This document shows, one piece after another, positions 11,063 to 21,325 of a DNA stretch of 64,000 nucleotides. Under the pieces are notes generated by a model that searched no databases, was not told the DNA's origin, and was given only the letters and a program-made list of their open reading frames with translations. Made by a program: the position numbers and the translations under genes. Every line of letters starts with the position of its first letter. Position 1 is the first letter of the stretch. Source of the DNA: Phragmites australis (lineage: Eukaryota > Streptophyta > Magnoliopsida > Poales > Poaceae); NCBI RefSeq assembly GCF_958298935.1, contig NC_084940.1:8958001-9022000 (forward strand). Direction: 5' to 3'.

Positions 11063-11582
11063 TATCACTACATAAGAAACTAACATTAGTGACATCACAT
11101 TAGTGATGGCCGACTAGAACTTGTCACTAATATCACCCTGGGCTGGGACCTGTATCAGATCTGTTACTAATGATAACAGTGACGGATCACTTTACAAGCC
11201 GTTACCAATGACATAGTCATTAGTGATGTGTTGTGACGACACTGGTCATTAGTGATGAGTAATAAAAACACCCGTTACTAATGTAAAAGTCATTAGTGAC
11301 GAGTATTAAGAAACATCCATCACTAATGTGCAGGCTCGCGCGGAGGCAACCTAAGCCTAGGCCACACTGGCCTTTGGAGCCGGCCCAAGGAAGGTGCCAC
11401 CAAAGCCTTTCCCCCGCCAAATAAAAGGGGCACGGGCACTGGCCGAGGATTAGCGTTGGCCCTTCACGAGCAGCAATAAGGGTTAGGGATCTACCTCTCC
11501 TCATCGTTGTGCCATTGAGCCCATCCTCATTGACACCGATGGCGGGATCCTTGGAGGGCCACCGAGGGAGGTTGGCAGCGAG

Positions 11583-11834
11583 ATGCATGGAGCGAGGGAT
11601 ACATGGAGCTCCTCCACTATGGCGAGCTCCTCCACCACGACGACTAAATCCATGGCGAGCTCCTCCACCACCACAACCGGAACCATGGTGGCTGCATCCA
11701 CAACGACCAGATCCATGGCGGTGGATCCATGGTGGCCGCATCCACAGCTACAAGGCATAGGAGGGCATGAAGTGGTGACCAACGATGGCGAGCACACTGT
11801 AGGTAGTCAGTTCCTCAGTGGCCCGATGGCGTAG
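11583..11834 (+). other. Ser/Thr-rich open frame inside CACTA 1, possible captured fragment
   Basis: An 83-codon plus-strand frame has three internal repeats of the form MASSST and runs of Ser and Thr. An adjacent frame is Pro/Arg-rich because the DNA repeats a GC-rich unit (GGCGAGCTCCTCCAC). The GC content contrasts with the AT-rich rest of the element, which suggests capture of host exon DNA, as is common in grass CACTA elements. No function is assigned. Confidence 0.3.
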
Positions 11835-12017
11835 GGTGGCAGTAGGAAGCTGCCAGCTAGCTAGGCAGTCAGGTTAGGGCTTGACCACTCAGCCAGGCAC
11901 ACACAGTTGCACTTGGCTGCTAGCCTACGGCATGGTGTTTTTCATTCTGAAGTGCAGCATGATGACTGGTAGTGGTAGAAGCAAAAGGACAGAACTCACA
12001 GTCACAAAAGGTATAAA

Positions 12018-12080
12018 ATTTCATATGTTGTATGCTAAATTGGTATGTTGTATGCTAAATTGGTATGTTGTATGCCTAGA
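12018..12080 (+). repeat. 20-bp tandem repeat
   Basis: The unit GTATGTTGTATGCTAAATTG occurs nearly three times in a row inside CACTA 1. It is a simple local duplication. Confidence 0.8.
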
Positions 12081-13077
12081 TGTAAAATGCGTGGATCAGT
12101 AGTTACATGATGTTCATATGATGTAGTCTTATAGACCTGTGTTCTGATTTATGATTTTCTGAAGTTATGAACTGCTAGACTTGTGTTCTTCACTGCAATT
12201 AGACTTGAGCTACTATGCAGCCATCTTTGGAATGACAAAAGCATCATTTTCTAATTTACCATAGTGTGTAATCTGATCTTCATCATCTTGGAAGAGAGAG
12301 TTCTAGGTGTACTAGGATGGAGGACTTTTCATCATTTCCTTGAGATGTGCGTATGTATGCCTAGATATGCAATTGTTCATATGTTGTAGCAGTGTAAGTT
12401 CTAACCAAATAAAGAAATAAATATGTCCATTTCTTCTGCAGGTAGAGCAAGATCCTAAATGTTTTTCAACATAAATAAAATGACACTAGAATCTTTAGGA
12501 AAGAGAAGAGACATACCATGCAAAAGACCAAACCCTCTGCTGTGGTTTTGTAAGAGAGCCAGAGGATTACCCTTCTACCGAATTTGATTTGGATGAAAAT
12601 GACATAAGGTATATGGCTACCTGTGGTGTTGCTATGTCATCATGCATTTTTGGAAGCTTTGATTATTTGAGGAAACCAACTAAAAGCAGGGTGACTTTCT
12701 TATGTCTTCTGTAAATCCTATAGTTCATATAAGTACCAGCTCCTAATGTAATTTAGGACTTTATAGTTTGCTTTTTGTTGGAGCACACTTGCCTTTTCTT
12801 ATTTGTGTAAGCAATGCATATCTAATAAAAAAAGAGTGTTTTCGATGTATATGTAACTAATGCATATTTGCTTGTAACACATTTTATATTTTTTTTGTTT
12901 TTCAAAAACACATCATTGATGAGTCTAAACTCGATCTGTCACTGATGTATAGTCATTAGTGACGGGTATAAATCCTGACTCGTTACTAATGTGACACGTT
13001 CGGAGTGATATGGATTTTACCCATCACTAATGAAGGTTATCACCCGTCAGTAATAAGCTTTTTATGAGGTAGTGTAT

Positions 13078-13580
13078 GGCCACAACCTCTTTATCATATA
13101 CTGATTGAGCTCTAGCTCTCACACCTAATGTTTTGTTGAAAAAGACTATAGGTTTACCCCCTTGCATCAACATAGCTCCCAAACCTGTATTGCTAGCATT
13201 AGTCTCAAGTACAAATGGTTGTGAAAATTTTGGTAGAGCTAACACAGAACATCTAGTCACAATCTGCTTCAATTGTTCAAATGTTGTTGTCTGTTCCACT
13301 CCCCACTTGAAAGAGTCCTTCAACAAATCAAACAAGGGTCTGCATATTATACTATAATCGTTGACAAATCTTCTATAGTAACCTGTCAGCACCAAAAACC
13401 ATGCAATTTGGTTACATCATTAGATTCAAGCCACTGCTGAATGTTAGAAATCTTCTTTGGGTCAGTTGAGACTCCTTCCTTGTTTATGATATAACCCAAA
13501 TACTCCTTCCTTTTCTTTGCAAATAAGTGGTTTTCTTGCAGTATTTCCAAAGTGATCCTCAGATTCTCCTTTTCACTCAC
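13078..13580 (-). pseudogene. Gypsy reverse transcriptase end and RNase H start
   Basis: Between the two CACTA elements the minus strand encodes the thumb region (SEKENLRITLEILQENHLFA, then KEYLGYII) and, after a small frame break, the connection and RNase H start (GYYRRFVNDYS, then FVLETNASNTGLGAMLMQ, then VYDKEVVAI). DASN is the usual form where DNA shows TNASN, so the first catalytic Asp of RNase H is replaced by Asn. Both edges coincide with CACTA target duplications. Confidence 0.8.
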
Positions 13581-14984
13581 TACGTGAAAAAAGTCATTAG
13601 TGACGGGTGATAACTGGCATTAGTGACGGGTCCCGTACCCGTCACTCTTATTGCGTCACTAATGATAGGTCATTAGTGACGGGTGATGACCCATCACTAA
13701 TAAAATTATTAGTGACAGGTTATAATCGTGACCCATCACTAATATTCAGTCATTAGTTACAGGTCATAACTGTGACCCGTCACTATTGACTGAACATTAG
13801 TGACGGATTATAATTTTGACCCGTCACTAATGACCGATGAACATTTTTTGTATTTTTTGGATACAAAAGAAGTCAAAAAATATTTTTTTCACCCGAGCCA
13901 TCCCAACGCAGGATCATCCCATATGCCTCACAAGCCACACTTTTTTCACATTTTTTCAAGTTTGTGTCCCATGGGAATCAAACCTACGACCTTCTCCTCG
14001 CGTGTGTAGCCACCATACCACCTCTGCTATCACGTAATTGTGATAGAAACTGGATATTTTATTCTTTTAACCTTCTTTGCCAAAGGTTATTAATGACGCA
14101 TCATAACCATGACCCATCACTAATAACTAATTTTGCCAAATTTTATCCAGGGTTATAATTTGATAGGTGACCAGGAGTGCATTCGGTAAAACAGGCATAA
14201 CTTTGGCATACAGACTCTGATTTTGATATTTTTTTTACTCTACAGACATCTAAAAAAAAGCTACATCTGTTTCTCCCCAACTTTGTTAGGTTTGGAGAAT
14301 TTTTGGAGGCCAAAAATGGCTTGAAAGATTGAGTTCTCGCCCCCGAAAGTTTCTACACCATTTTCGGAACACGCGTTTGTGTCCATAGCCGCCATAACTC
14401 ACATCAAACTTGAGTAGAAATGTACAATAGTTTCTATTCTAGTGCTGCTGATGTGAGAAAAAATAAGACAAAAATAAAATAAAAATAAAAAATATTTACG
14501 AATACTGTCATTGGTGACTGGAGTTGGTCATTAGTGAAGGATTACAAGTTGACCCGTCACTAATGACTGGCCTGGGACAACTCGTCACTTGACCCGTCAC
14601 TAATGACAGGCCTAGTATGACCTGTCATTAATGACATTATAGTTAGTGACGGGTCACAACTTGACCCCTCACTAATGACTGGCCTAGTATGACTCGTCAT
14701 TGATGACCTTATCATTAGTGAGGGGTCACAACTTGACCTGTCACTAATGACTGGCCTAGGATGACTCGTCACTAATGACCTAGTCATTAGTGATGGGTCA
14801 CAACTTAACCCGTCACTATTATCATCAGTGATGTTTCATGTTATGATGGGTCTATATCTGGTCCCGATCAGAAGGAACATTAGTGTCGTGTTTTTATTGG
14901 ATCCATCACTAATAGGACATTAGTGACGTGTGATGAGCAGTCGTCACTAATGTAGTGTCTCATTTGTTGGTTTCTTATGTAGTG
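13578..14984. mobile_element. Non-autonomous CACTA transposon 2
   Basis: The element begins CACTACGTGAAAAAAG and ends GTAGTG (3' terminus on the minus strand CACTACATAAGAAACC), with a perfect target duplication ACT at 13575-13577 and 14985-14987. It is 1,407 bp. Subterminal arrays of TAGTGACGGGT and its complement are dense at both ends, and there is no transposase. It shares terminus and subterminal motif with CACTA 1, so the same autonomous source probably moved both. Removal with one ACT gives a continuous reverse-transcriptase frame (EILIFSRSEKENL) with no repair needed. Confidence 0.92.
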
Positions 14985-14987
14985 ACT

Positions 14988-15860
14988 TCTACTGAAAATC
15001 AGAATTTCATCAAATTACACAACTATGAACTATCCTATATATGGGGCAAATATCTTGTTGATGAGTACTTGAAAGGTGGTAGGTGCATTAGTCAGTCCAA
15101 ATGGCACGACTATATACTGATCATAATACCCTATATGTGTTCTAAAAGCTATTTTGATGATGTCTTTCTCTTGCATTCTAATTCGATGATAGCTTGATCT
15201 CAGATCTATCTTACTGAATATATTGTCTCCATTAAGTAAATCCAATAAATCTTCAATTACTGGCATGTGAAATTTATTTTTGACTGTTGTGGAATTCAAT
15301 TTCCTTTAATCCACACAAAGCCTCCATGATCCATCATTTTTCTTGACCAACACTGCTGGAGATGAATATGGGATAATGCTTGGTCTAATCTCATGATTAT
15401 CAAGCAATTGCTTCATGATATTGTCCATAGCTTCCCTTTTGTAATGAGGAATTTTGTAGGGTCTCACGTTTGGAGGATCAACACCTTCCTTCAATAAAAT
15501 ACCATGATCACAATCCCTCTTTGGTGGTAGTTCTTCAGGATCTTTAAACACCTCATTGAACTTATTTAATAGTCTATCCATCTCTGGGGTTAATTCTTGT
15601 GTATTTGTTTCCACTGCACTTCTGATCTGTTGCACAACCATGACACATCCTACAACTCATTTGTTAATCATATGCTCCAGTTTGGATGCCTTAATTAGAA
15701 ATTTCTGTCCAGGAATAGTATGATCTATAAATTTTACCACCTCCCCATTTTTTGTAATAGTCATATACCTTTGTTGTAGGCCCATCCCAATTGGACTGTA
15801 CTCATAAATCCAGTCTGCTTCTAATATGATATTGTAGTAGCCTAGATTAAGCAACTAGAA
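14988..15860 (-). pseudogene. Gypsy protease tail and reverse transcriptase core, decayed
   Basis: The minus strand shows the end of the protease region (15854-15657), then the start of reverse transcriptase (ELPPKRDCDHGI, then PYSSPAVLVKKNDGSWRLCVD) and its palm ([16 protein letters not shown], then [11 protein letters not shown]). The YxDD active site is ruined: the position reads stop-F-D-E just before the CACTA 2 border. A stop also falls at 15303. Order and motifs are those of Ty3/gypsy. Confidence 0.8.
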
Positions 15861-16700
15861 AGAACTTGTGGAATGTGTACGTTGAACCATATAAGGCAGT
15901 TGTTCCATTTGGCCACTGATTTGTAATTCACCTACCATAGCAACCATTACCCTTTTGCTTGGTGTATTAGTCTAGTTGCAGTTTTGTTGACTAGCAAATT
16001 CAGAATCTAGGAATGAATTGGTGCTACCACTATCTACCAAAGCCACATCTCTTTTTTCATTGAGATAAGTTACCATTGAGAAAATACTAGGCCCCACAGT
16101 ACATGAGACAACATGAGCTGAGATCAACATAACTTGCTCCCCTATTTTCAATCAACTTGGGTTCTTCTCAGTGTTATCTGGACACCCATGTCTAATTTTT
16201 TTTTCTGAATCAAACACCCCAAATCCAAGTCAGATTCCAAATTGTTTATCGTGTGTTCAAATTTTCTTTGCCGAATCAGACACCCAAATCCAAGTCGGTA
16301 ACACTGGTTCTTTTATGAGATTTGGGCTATCTGGTGCAGTTTTCAGTCTATCTTAGTGCTATCACTACCTTCACAAGAGGCATTTTCTTGCTCCCCAATC
16401 ATCAGCATATCATGTATTCTCCCCCTAACTCTGCATTTGTGTTGAGGGCTCCATGGCTCATTACATTACCAGCATTTCCCCTTTTTTCCCTAGGATTCTT
16501 GCCAGGTTAGTTGTTCTTCCCTTTCAGCAAATGTTGCTTGTTCTGCTAGCTAGAAATCATGGCTGGTCTAGTAATAGGCACACTCTTCTTATATATACCA
16601 GCTTGCTCTAGGTGTTTTGCATACAAAAAGCCTCTAACAGATTTCCAGGTTGATGACAAGTCACTTGATGCTGTATATGATTATTCAAGCCCCCAACAAA
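15861..16700 (-). pseudogene. Gypsy protease region and gag-pol linker
   Basis: The aspartic protease active site ALVDSGSTNSFLD is readable at 16046-16006 on the minus strand. To its right (16100-16700) the linker and the expected gag zinc knuckle are too decayed to read. A short imperfect direct repeat (ACACCCCAAATCCAAGTC-like) occurs at about 16215 and 16285. Confidence 0.6.
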
Positions 16701-17592
16701 ACAACTAAAAAAGAATGTCTCCTAAATATATGGATGTTCTCTTTTCAATCTAGCCACACACTCTTCGAATTTGTCTATATACTGAGCCACGCTTCCTTCT
16801 TGTTTGAGGTTTTGAAATCTAGCTACAGATTCATGAACCCCCATCACTGAGAATCTATCCTGCACCATTCTACTCACTTGATCCCATGTAATCAATTGCC
16901 ATAGAACACCAAGACCAGTGAACCAGTTCTCTTCCGTCCTAGTGAAATGGGCAATGGCTACATTAACCCATTGTTCATATGGGGTTCCAGTGTGGTAAAA
17001 AACACGCTCACAGTGCCTCAACCACCCAGCTGGATTTTCTCCATAAAAAAGTGAAATCTCTAGTCTAGGTCCCTTCAGAGTTGCTTCTACATAATGGTGT
17101 ATTGGATTCCCTCTATTCTCTCCCAAGATATGAACTCCCATTGGTTGTACTTGCCCTCTTGGCACTACACTGCCACAACCATTTGGAGAATTCCCTAGAC
17201 CATACGGATTGCATTGAGGAAGACAAGGGTATCTTCCCTCTCCCGAAGGTTTCACAGTTGATACCAAAGATGCAGTGTATATTGCAAATGAATAGAGCAC
17301 GGCAGATGAGGTGGGATGACTGCAGCCTGATCAAGTCCTATTGGATATCCTAAAGATGTAAACCGAGAAGTGGGTGTAGTGGGAATGTTGTTGATCACCT
17401 GAACCATATAATCACCAGCTTGGGAATTCCTGTTATGATCTTCTGGATTTCGACTAGTTCCTGTCTCCAGATCATTTTGGCTCAGCAGTAATCTTTTGAT
17501 CTCCGATAGATCGGAACTCAGAATCTTTAATTCAGCTACTTCTCGCTTCAGTTCATTCATCTCGTGACGCCAACTCTCATCTCCACCAGACC
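16701..17592 (-). pseudogene. gag: Gypsy gag, decayed
   Basis: Two overlapping minus-strand frames (17560-17252 and 17300-16722) cover one gag, separated by a frameshift at about 17250-17300. The N-terminal part has a Leu/Glu/Lys coiled coil (MNELKREVAELK). The rest carries the Retrotrans_gag signature (LFYGENPAGWLRHCERVF, then AIAHFTR, then VARFQNLKQEGSVAQYIDKF). The upstream end is cut by the CACTA element at 17595. Confidence 0.75.
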
Positions 17593-17594
17593 CA

Positions 17595-19970
17595 CACTAC
17601 TACAAAAGCTATTTTTCGAGACACCTAGGGTTCATTTTACTGGCGGTTCATATGACAAACCATCTAAGTAGTAGGCTAGGGGCCCATGCGGTTTCGGGCC
17701 GCCTGTGAAAACTTGTTTCCACAGTGTGAAAATAGCTCCATTATCACAGGCGGTTCACATAAGGAACCGTATGTGGAAATGAACCCACAGGCGGTTCATT
17801 ATATGAACTGTCTGTGATAATATCTCCATAAATAGTTCCTATCCGCGGGGAGCTCTATTCAGATCGAGCTCACTTTTGTTTGAACAGTAGAGCTCAAAAG
17901 GCGGTCGTAAAATTTGAAAACAAAGGGGAATGTTTTGTTTTTCAATTCCTTGGAGGAGACATCTAAGGTAAGAGTATCTCATCCTTAGCTAACATCTTTT
18001 TGAAGTCTAGATTTAAATTTATGGCTTATTTAGGGTTTGAGTAGGTTCTAGAGATGCTTGTGGTTCTAGCTATTTAGATCCTCGAATTAGCTTAAATTTA
18101 TGGCAATGTTTATTCAATTGTGTAGATTCACATGATTCTAGCATTATATTTCAAAAATATAGCATCAATTTGATGTTTTTTTAGCCTCTAGGAGGTTTTA
18201 TCATGAATGGAGATTTTTTTTATCTAGATCTAGATCTAGATGTAGAGGGATAGAGTGATGAAATCACATTGTTTTGAGCCATAAATTTGCGTCAATGTTG
18301 ATTCAATTGCGTAGACATATTATAATCATAACATGTCTATTTTCCCCCTTTTTTAATTTTTTTTAATTATGATTTTCTTATTAATTAATTAATTTATGTA
18401 TCTAATTTTGTGATTGAAGTTAAAAATGGACATAGCATGGATGTATGATGCGCCAAAATATGGAGAAATATATATCAAAGGACTCTCTGCTTTTATTGAA
18501 GCCACCGAGACAGACGCTTTGACTAAGAAGACAAAGGAAATATATTTTCCATATTCTGACAGTAAGAACCAGAAATTATGGGATAAATCAAGTATAATCA
18601 AATCACACTTGATCTTGAGAGGTTTTGTTGAGGATTACACATGTTGGTCCAATCACGGTGAACAACGTGCAAGCGAACCAAACGACGATATCGCTGCTGA
18701 TTAAGGGGATGGTGATGATGAGGTAGTCAAAGGCGACACTGATGTTATGATAAATGATGATACTGATTTTGATCTGGAGTAAATGTTGCGCCATGCAGAA
18801 TCGCATATTTTAAGGGACATGAGAGATTTAGATAATTTTGAGACGTTACAGAAGGCATCAAAGGATCTTTTGTATGAGGAATCGAATGACTGTGATAAGG
18901 AGTTTACAATATTGCATTAGGTGCTTGAACTTCTAAGGTTAAAGGCCACCAATGGATCATCCGGCATGTACATCTCCACCAGACACTCATTTCGCAACCT
19001 CTCTACAAAAAATAGTTCGGTGTCATTCTTATTCAACATATTTGTCTCAACAACACGCATAAATCCAGATATACCATTAAAGGAACAACACAAGTACGAT
19101 TCTCTATATACATCCAACTTCGGTCAGCCATTTGTAATTTTCAAAAGTTAACAGTTATTGAATTTTAAACTTAAGGAATTGTTTTAAGTGCAAATTTTAG
19201 AGTCAATATAATAGTCCTGAACTAGAAAAAGATAGCAGGTGTATTTTTTTTAACAGAAGCTCGAACACAAGCTCAAATATTTTTAAGTTATGGTTCTATC
19301 AACCTACCAATTCGGAGCTAAAGAAAGTAAATTTTAACCTTTACAAATTCCAACAGAGGGAGCTCGCGCAAAGGAGGCTTGCGCTGTATAGCTGAATAGA
19401 ATGTCAAATATTTGCACTGTATAGTTGAATAGAATGTCAAATATTTGAACGCAATGGTTCGGTGAATCTAGCTACCAATATGGAGCTAAATTAAGAAGGT
19501 AAATACTAACCTCTAGGTATTTGAACAGAGCAAGCTCGCGTTGCAAAGAAATCGTCCCCGTAGAGAAAGCTCAACCCGCTGTCTGAAGACTCACGTGCGA
19601 CTATGTCTGAAAAACTTGTGCCAAAAGGCTATCTTAAGACCAATAATTGCATGACATGGACGATTATTAGAATGATCCGTCTATATATTCACCTTCGTGA
19701 AGATGGTCTTTAAGTACATACGGTTTATTATTTTCATTTGTCTGTGTCTACCAAAGAGATACAGATGGATTTTAGAAGAAACCGTTTGTGACAATGTTAC
19801 AGACAAGTATCATAGAGACACGGGCGGATTTAAAAAAATTATTTGTGCCTCTTGACACACCCAGATGACGGTCATGTTATAGACATGTATACCTTAGTAA
19901 CCATATGTGACTATTTTGACAATGACGGGTTATAAGAAAACATCTGTGACACTTTGCTTTTGCTGTTTCT
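17595..19970 (+). mobile_element. CACTA transposon 3 (En/Spm-like), decayed
   Basis: The left terminus CACTACTACAAAAGC is typical of CACTA elements and is followed by a subterminal array of AGGCGGTTCA-like motifs. A TNP2-associated domain lies inside on the plus strand. The right end is not sharp: repeats such as CCGTTTGTGACAATG and GACGGTCATGTTATAGAC run to about 19960, where a degenerate GCTTTTGCTG may be the remnant terminus. No target duplication could be confirmed on that side. It interrupts the 5' end of a gypsy gag. Confidence 0.6.
18426..18960 (+). pseudogene. TNP2-type CACTA transposase, N-terminal fragment
   Basis: From ATG 18426 the frame reads MDIAWMYDAPKYGEIYIKG, then AFIEAT, then HLILRGFVEDYTCWSNHGE. 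This is the transposase-associated N-terminal domain of CACTA transposases, although the Cys pair normally following Ile is lost (IYFPYSDSKNQ). The same frame continues through stops at 18702, 18780 and 18918 to LLRLKATNGSSG, resembling the start of the TNP2 body. The catalytic region is absent. Confidence 0.65.
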
Positions 19971-21156
19971 GTGATTTCTGTGACAGTATACCTTTATCCC
20001 TTTGTGAAAACAGCCCCAGAAATTTACATGACGGCTTCGACAGAAGAACGTACAGTACAATGGAGAAGACAATCTATACATGGTAAGCAAGCAGTACCAG
20101 TGACAACATGCGGTGTGCTTCTCCATTTTCTTGCTTCTATCAAGACACGCAAGCTTCACGCGTTCTTGGGGGGGGGGGGGGGGCGGGGGATGCCCCGCTT
20201 TACATCAGTTCTTCAAAGAGCAATTGCTTGGTTGGACCCAAAGCTATACAAGCACAAACTGATTCGGTTATAGGACATTACTAGGAACTTTTGCTTGACC
20301 GTTTCACTATTAGATGACACAATGAAAATTGAGTACCTGCATACTGGAATGATCTGACTTGGGAATTGTATAGTATGAAGTTAGCAAGGACAAAAATTAT
20401 GTCACAGGTTCTTCTGTCAATTTTGTTTAATAACAAAAGATATTTGCAACAAGCAAAAAACACAAGTGACTGTTTTCAATATGTAATTGATACATAGCTA
20501 GTTTTACTTGTATGCCATATACCTGGCACTTGTATGAGACACAGAAACCACCTTGACTACAAGTATATTACCTGCAGAATCTGCAACAAAGATAATCAAG
20601 GTGATCACCAGTACTAGGGTTGTAAAAACAGTAACCAGAAATACCGGCAGATTTCTGGATTCAAAATTAAAACCGGTCAGTTCTAGCTAGAGTATCTGAG
20701 TGCACTATCTCAAAAGAATTTAGAGGCCAGTGCTACTATATCAAGTTGAGGACACAGCTGAACTTGTCAAAGGAAAAGAAATTGGCTTATCCACAAGAGA
20801 AACTGAAACCAATCAGTTACCAACGTCCTAGTGGGTAGCCAGAATTCCCAAAAACGGAAATTAAACCCCTGAGAACAAGATAGCGTGGTTTCAAACCTAA
20901 ATCATCAGTTCACGACAAGTCTCAGTGTAGATTCATCACCACTTCAGAAATATTAAGCACACCGATTGTCCTAGGCTTCACTGGGAACAAACCTAGCTTC
21001 GGCTCATACTTAGATCAGTGGAAAGCTTCTCTCAGATAAAATAATATAATTTTTATTTTCCTCATTTCTGTGATTAACTTTCAAAACAAAGCACACCGAG
21101 CTAGGCATGCAATAGAGAAGACGAAAATTGAGAAGCAAGTTGAGTAATAGCCTTAC
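19971..21156. other. Intergenic DNA with a G16 tract
   Basis: No supported gene. A run of 16 G residues lies at 20168-20183. At 20580-20504 the minus strand has a good acceptor (TTTGTTGCAG) followed by 24 open codons ending in TAA, but it does not join in frame with the nearest exon-like piece. It is recorded only as a possibility. Confidence 0.3.
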
Positions 21157-21325
21157 AGAAATGGAATAGCTCTCATATTGTATGCCAGGACAGATAACTG
21201 GGTTGCATGCACAGCTGCACTGAACTCTGCAGTAATATCTAGTTCGCTGAGGTCATACTTCATGAAATGATGCCGGAAACTTGGAAATACTGCATCCGCA
21301 ACTTCAAGCAGGTGAAAGAATGCAC
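21157..21325 (-). other. Possible spliced coding exon, unidentified
   Basis: A 169-bp minus-strand segment is bounded by an acceptor (TTGGTCAG before 21325) and a donor (GTAAGG after 21157) and is fully open in one frame (FHLLEVADAVFPSFRHHF, then KYDLSELDITAEF, then LAYNMRAIPFL). Composition and borders look like a real exon, but I do not recognise the family and could not link it confidently to other exons. It may be part of a poorly visible host gene or a captured fragment. Confidence 0.35.

Larger units (their letters stand above)
11066..13074. mobile_element. Non-autonomous CACTA transposon 1
   Basis: The element begins CACTACATAAGAAAC and ends GTAGTG, with a perfect 3-bp target duplication TAT at 11063-11065 and 13075-13077. 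Both subterminal regions are filled with direct and inverted copies of a TTAGTGACGGGT-like motif, typical of binding arrays for TNPA-like proteins in En/Spm elements. It is 2,009 bp and has no transposase. It sits in the RNase H region of a gypsy element, and removing it with one TAT brings the flanking reading frames together (KEVVAI then LEALKWW). The 5' terminus is nearly identical to the 3' terminus of the CACTA at 13578-14984. Confidence 0.92.
9790..17594 (-). mobile_element. Ty3/gypsy element, gag-pol, broken by CACTA insertions
   Basis: Read right to left on the minus strand, the order is gag (17592-16700), protease (about 16050-15650), reverse transcriptase (15641 to 13386), RNase H (13395 to 10733) and integrase (10640 to about 9800). 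This domain order is that of Ty3/gypsy. CACTA elements split the reverse transcriptase (13578-14984) and RNase H (11066-13074), and a third CACTA cuts the start of gag at 17595. No LTR was recognised at either end. The copy carries many stops and frameshifts. Confidence 0.8.

Noticed and set aside
11583..11834. Ser/Thr-repeat frame as a host gene
   Set aside because: It lies wholly within a CACTA element, is short and low-complexity, and has no known domain; it is noted only as a possible captured fragment.
13600..14830. Regular TTAGTGACGGGT repeats resembling a CRISPR array
   Set aside because: The copies are in both orientations, irregularly spaced and bounded by CACTA termini with target duplications, so they are subterminal transposase-binding repeats in a plant genome.
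20504..20640. Hydrophobic open piece ending in TAA as the last exon of the gene at 21157-21325
   Set aside because: Joining the two at their splice borders gives an early stop, so a link is not supported.
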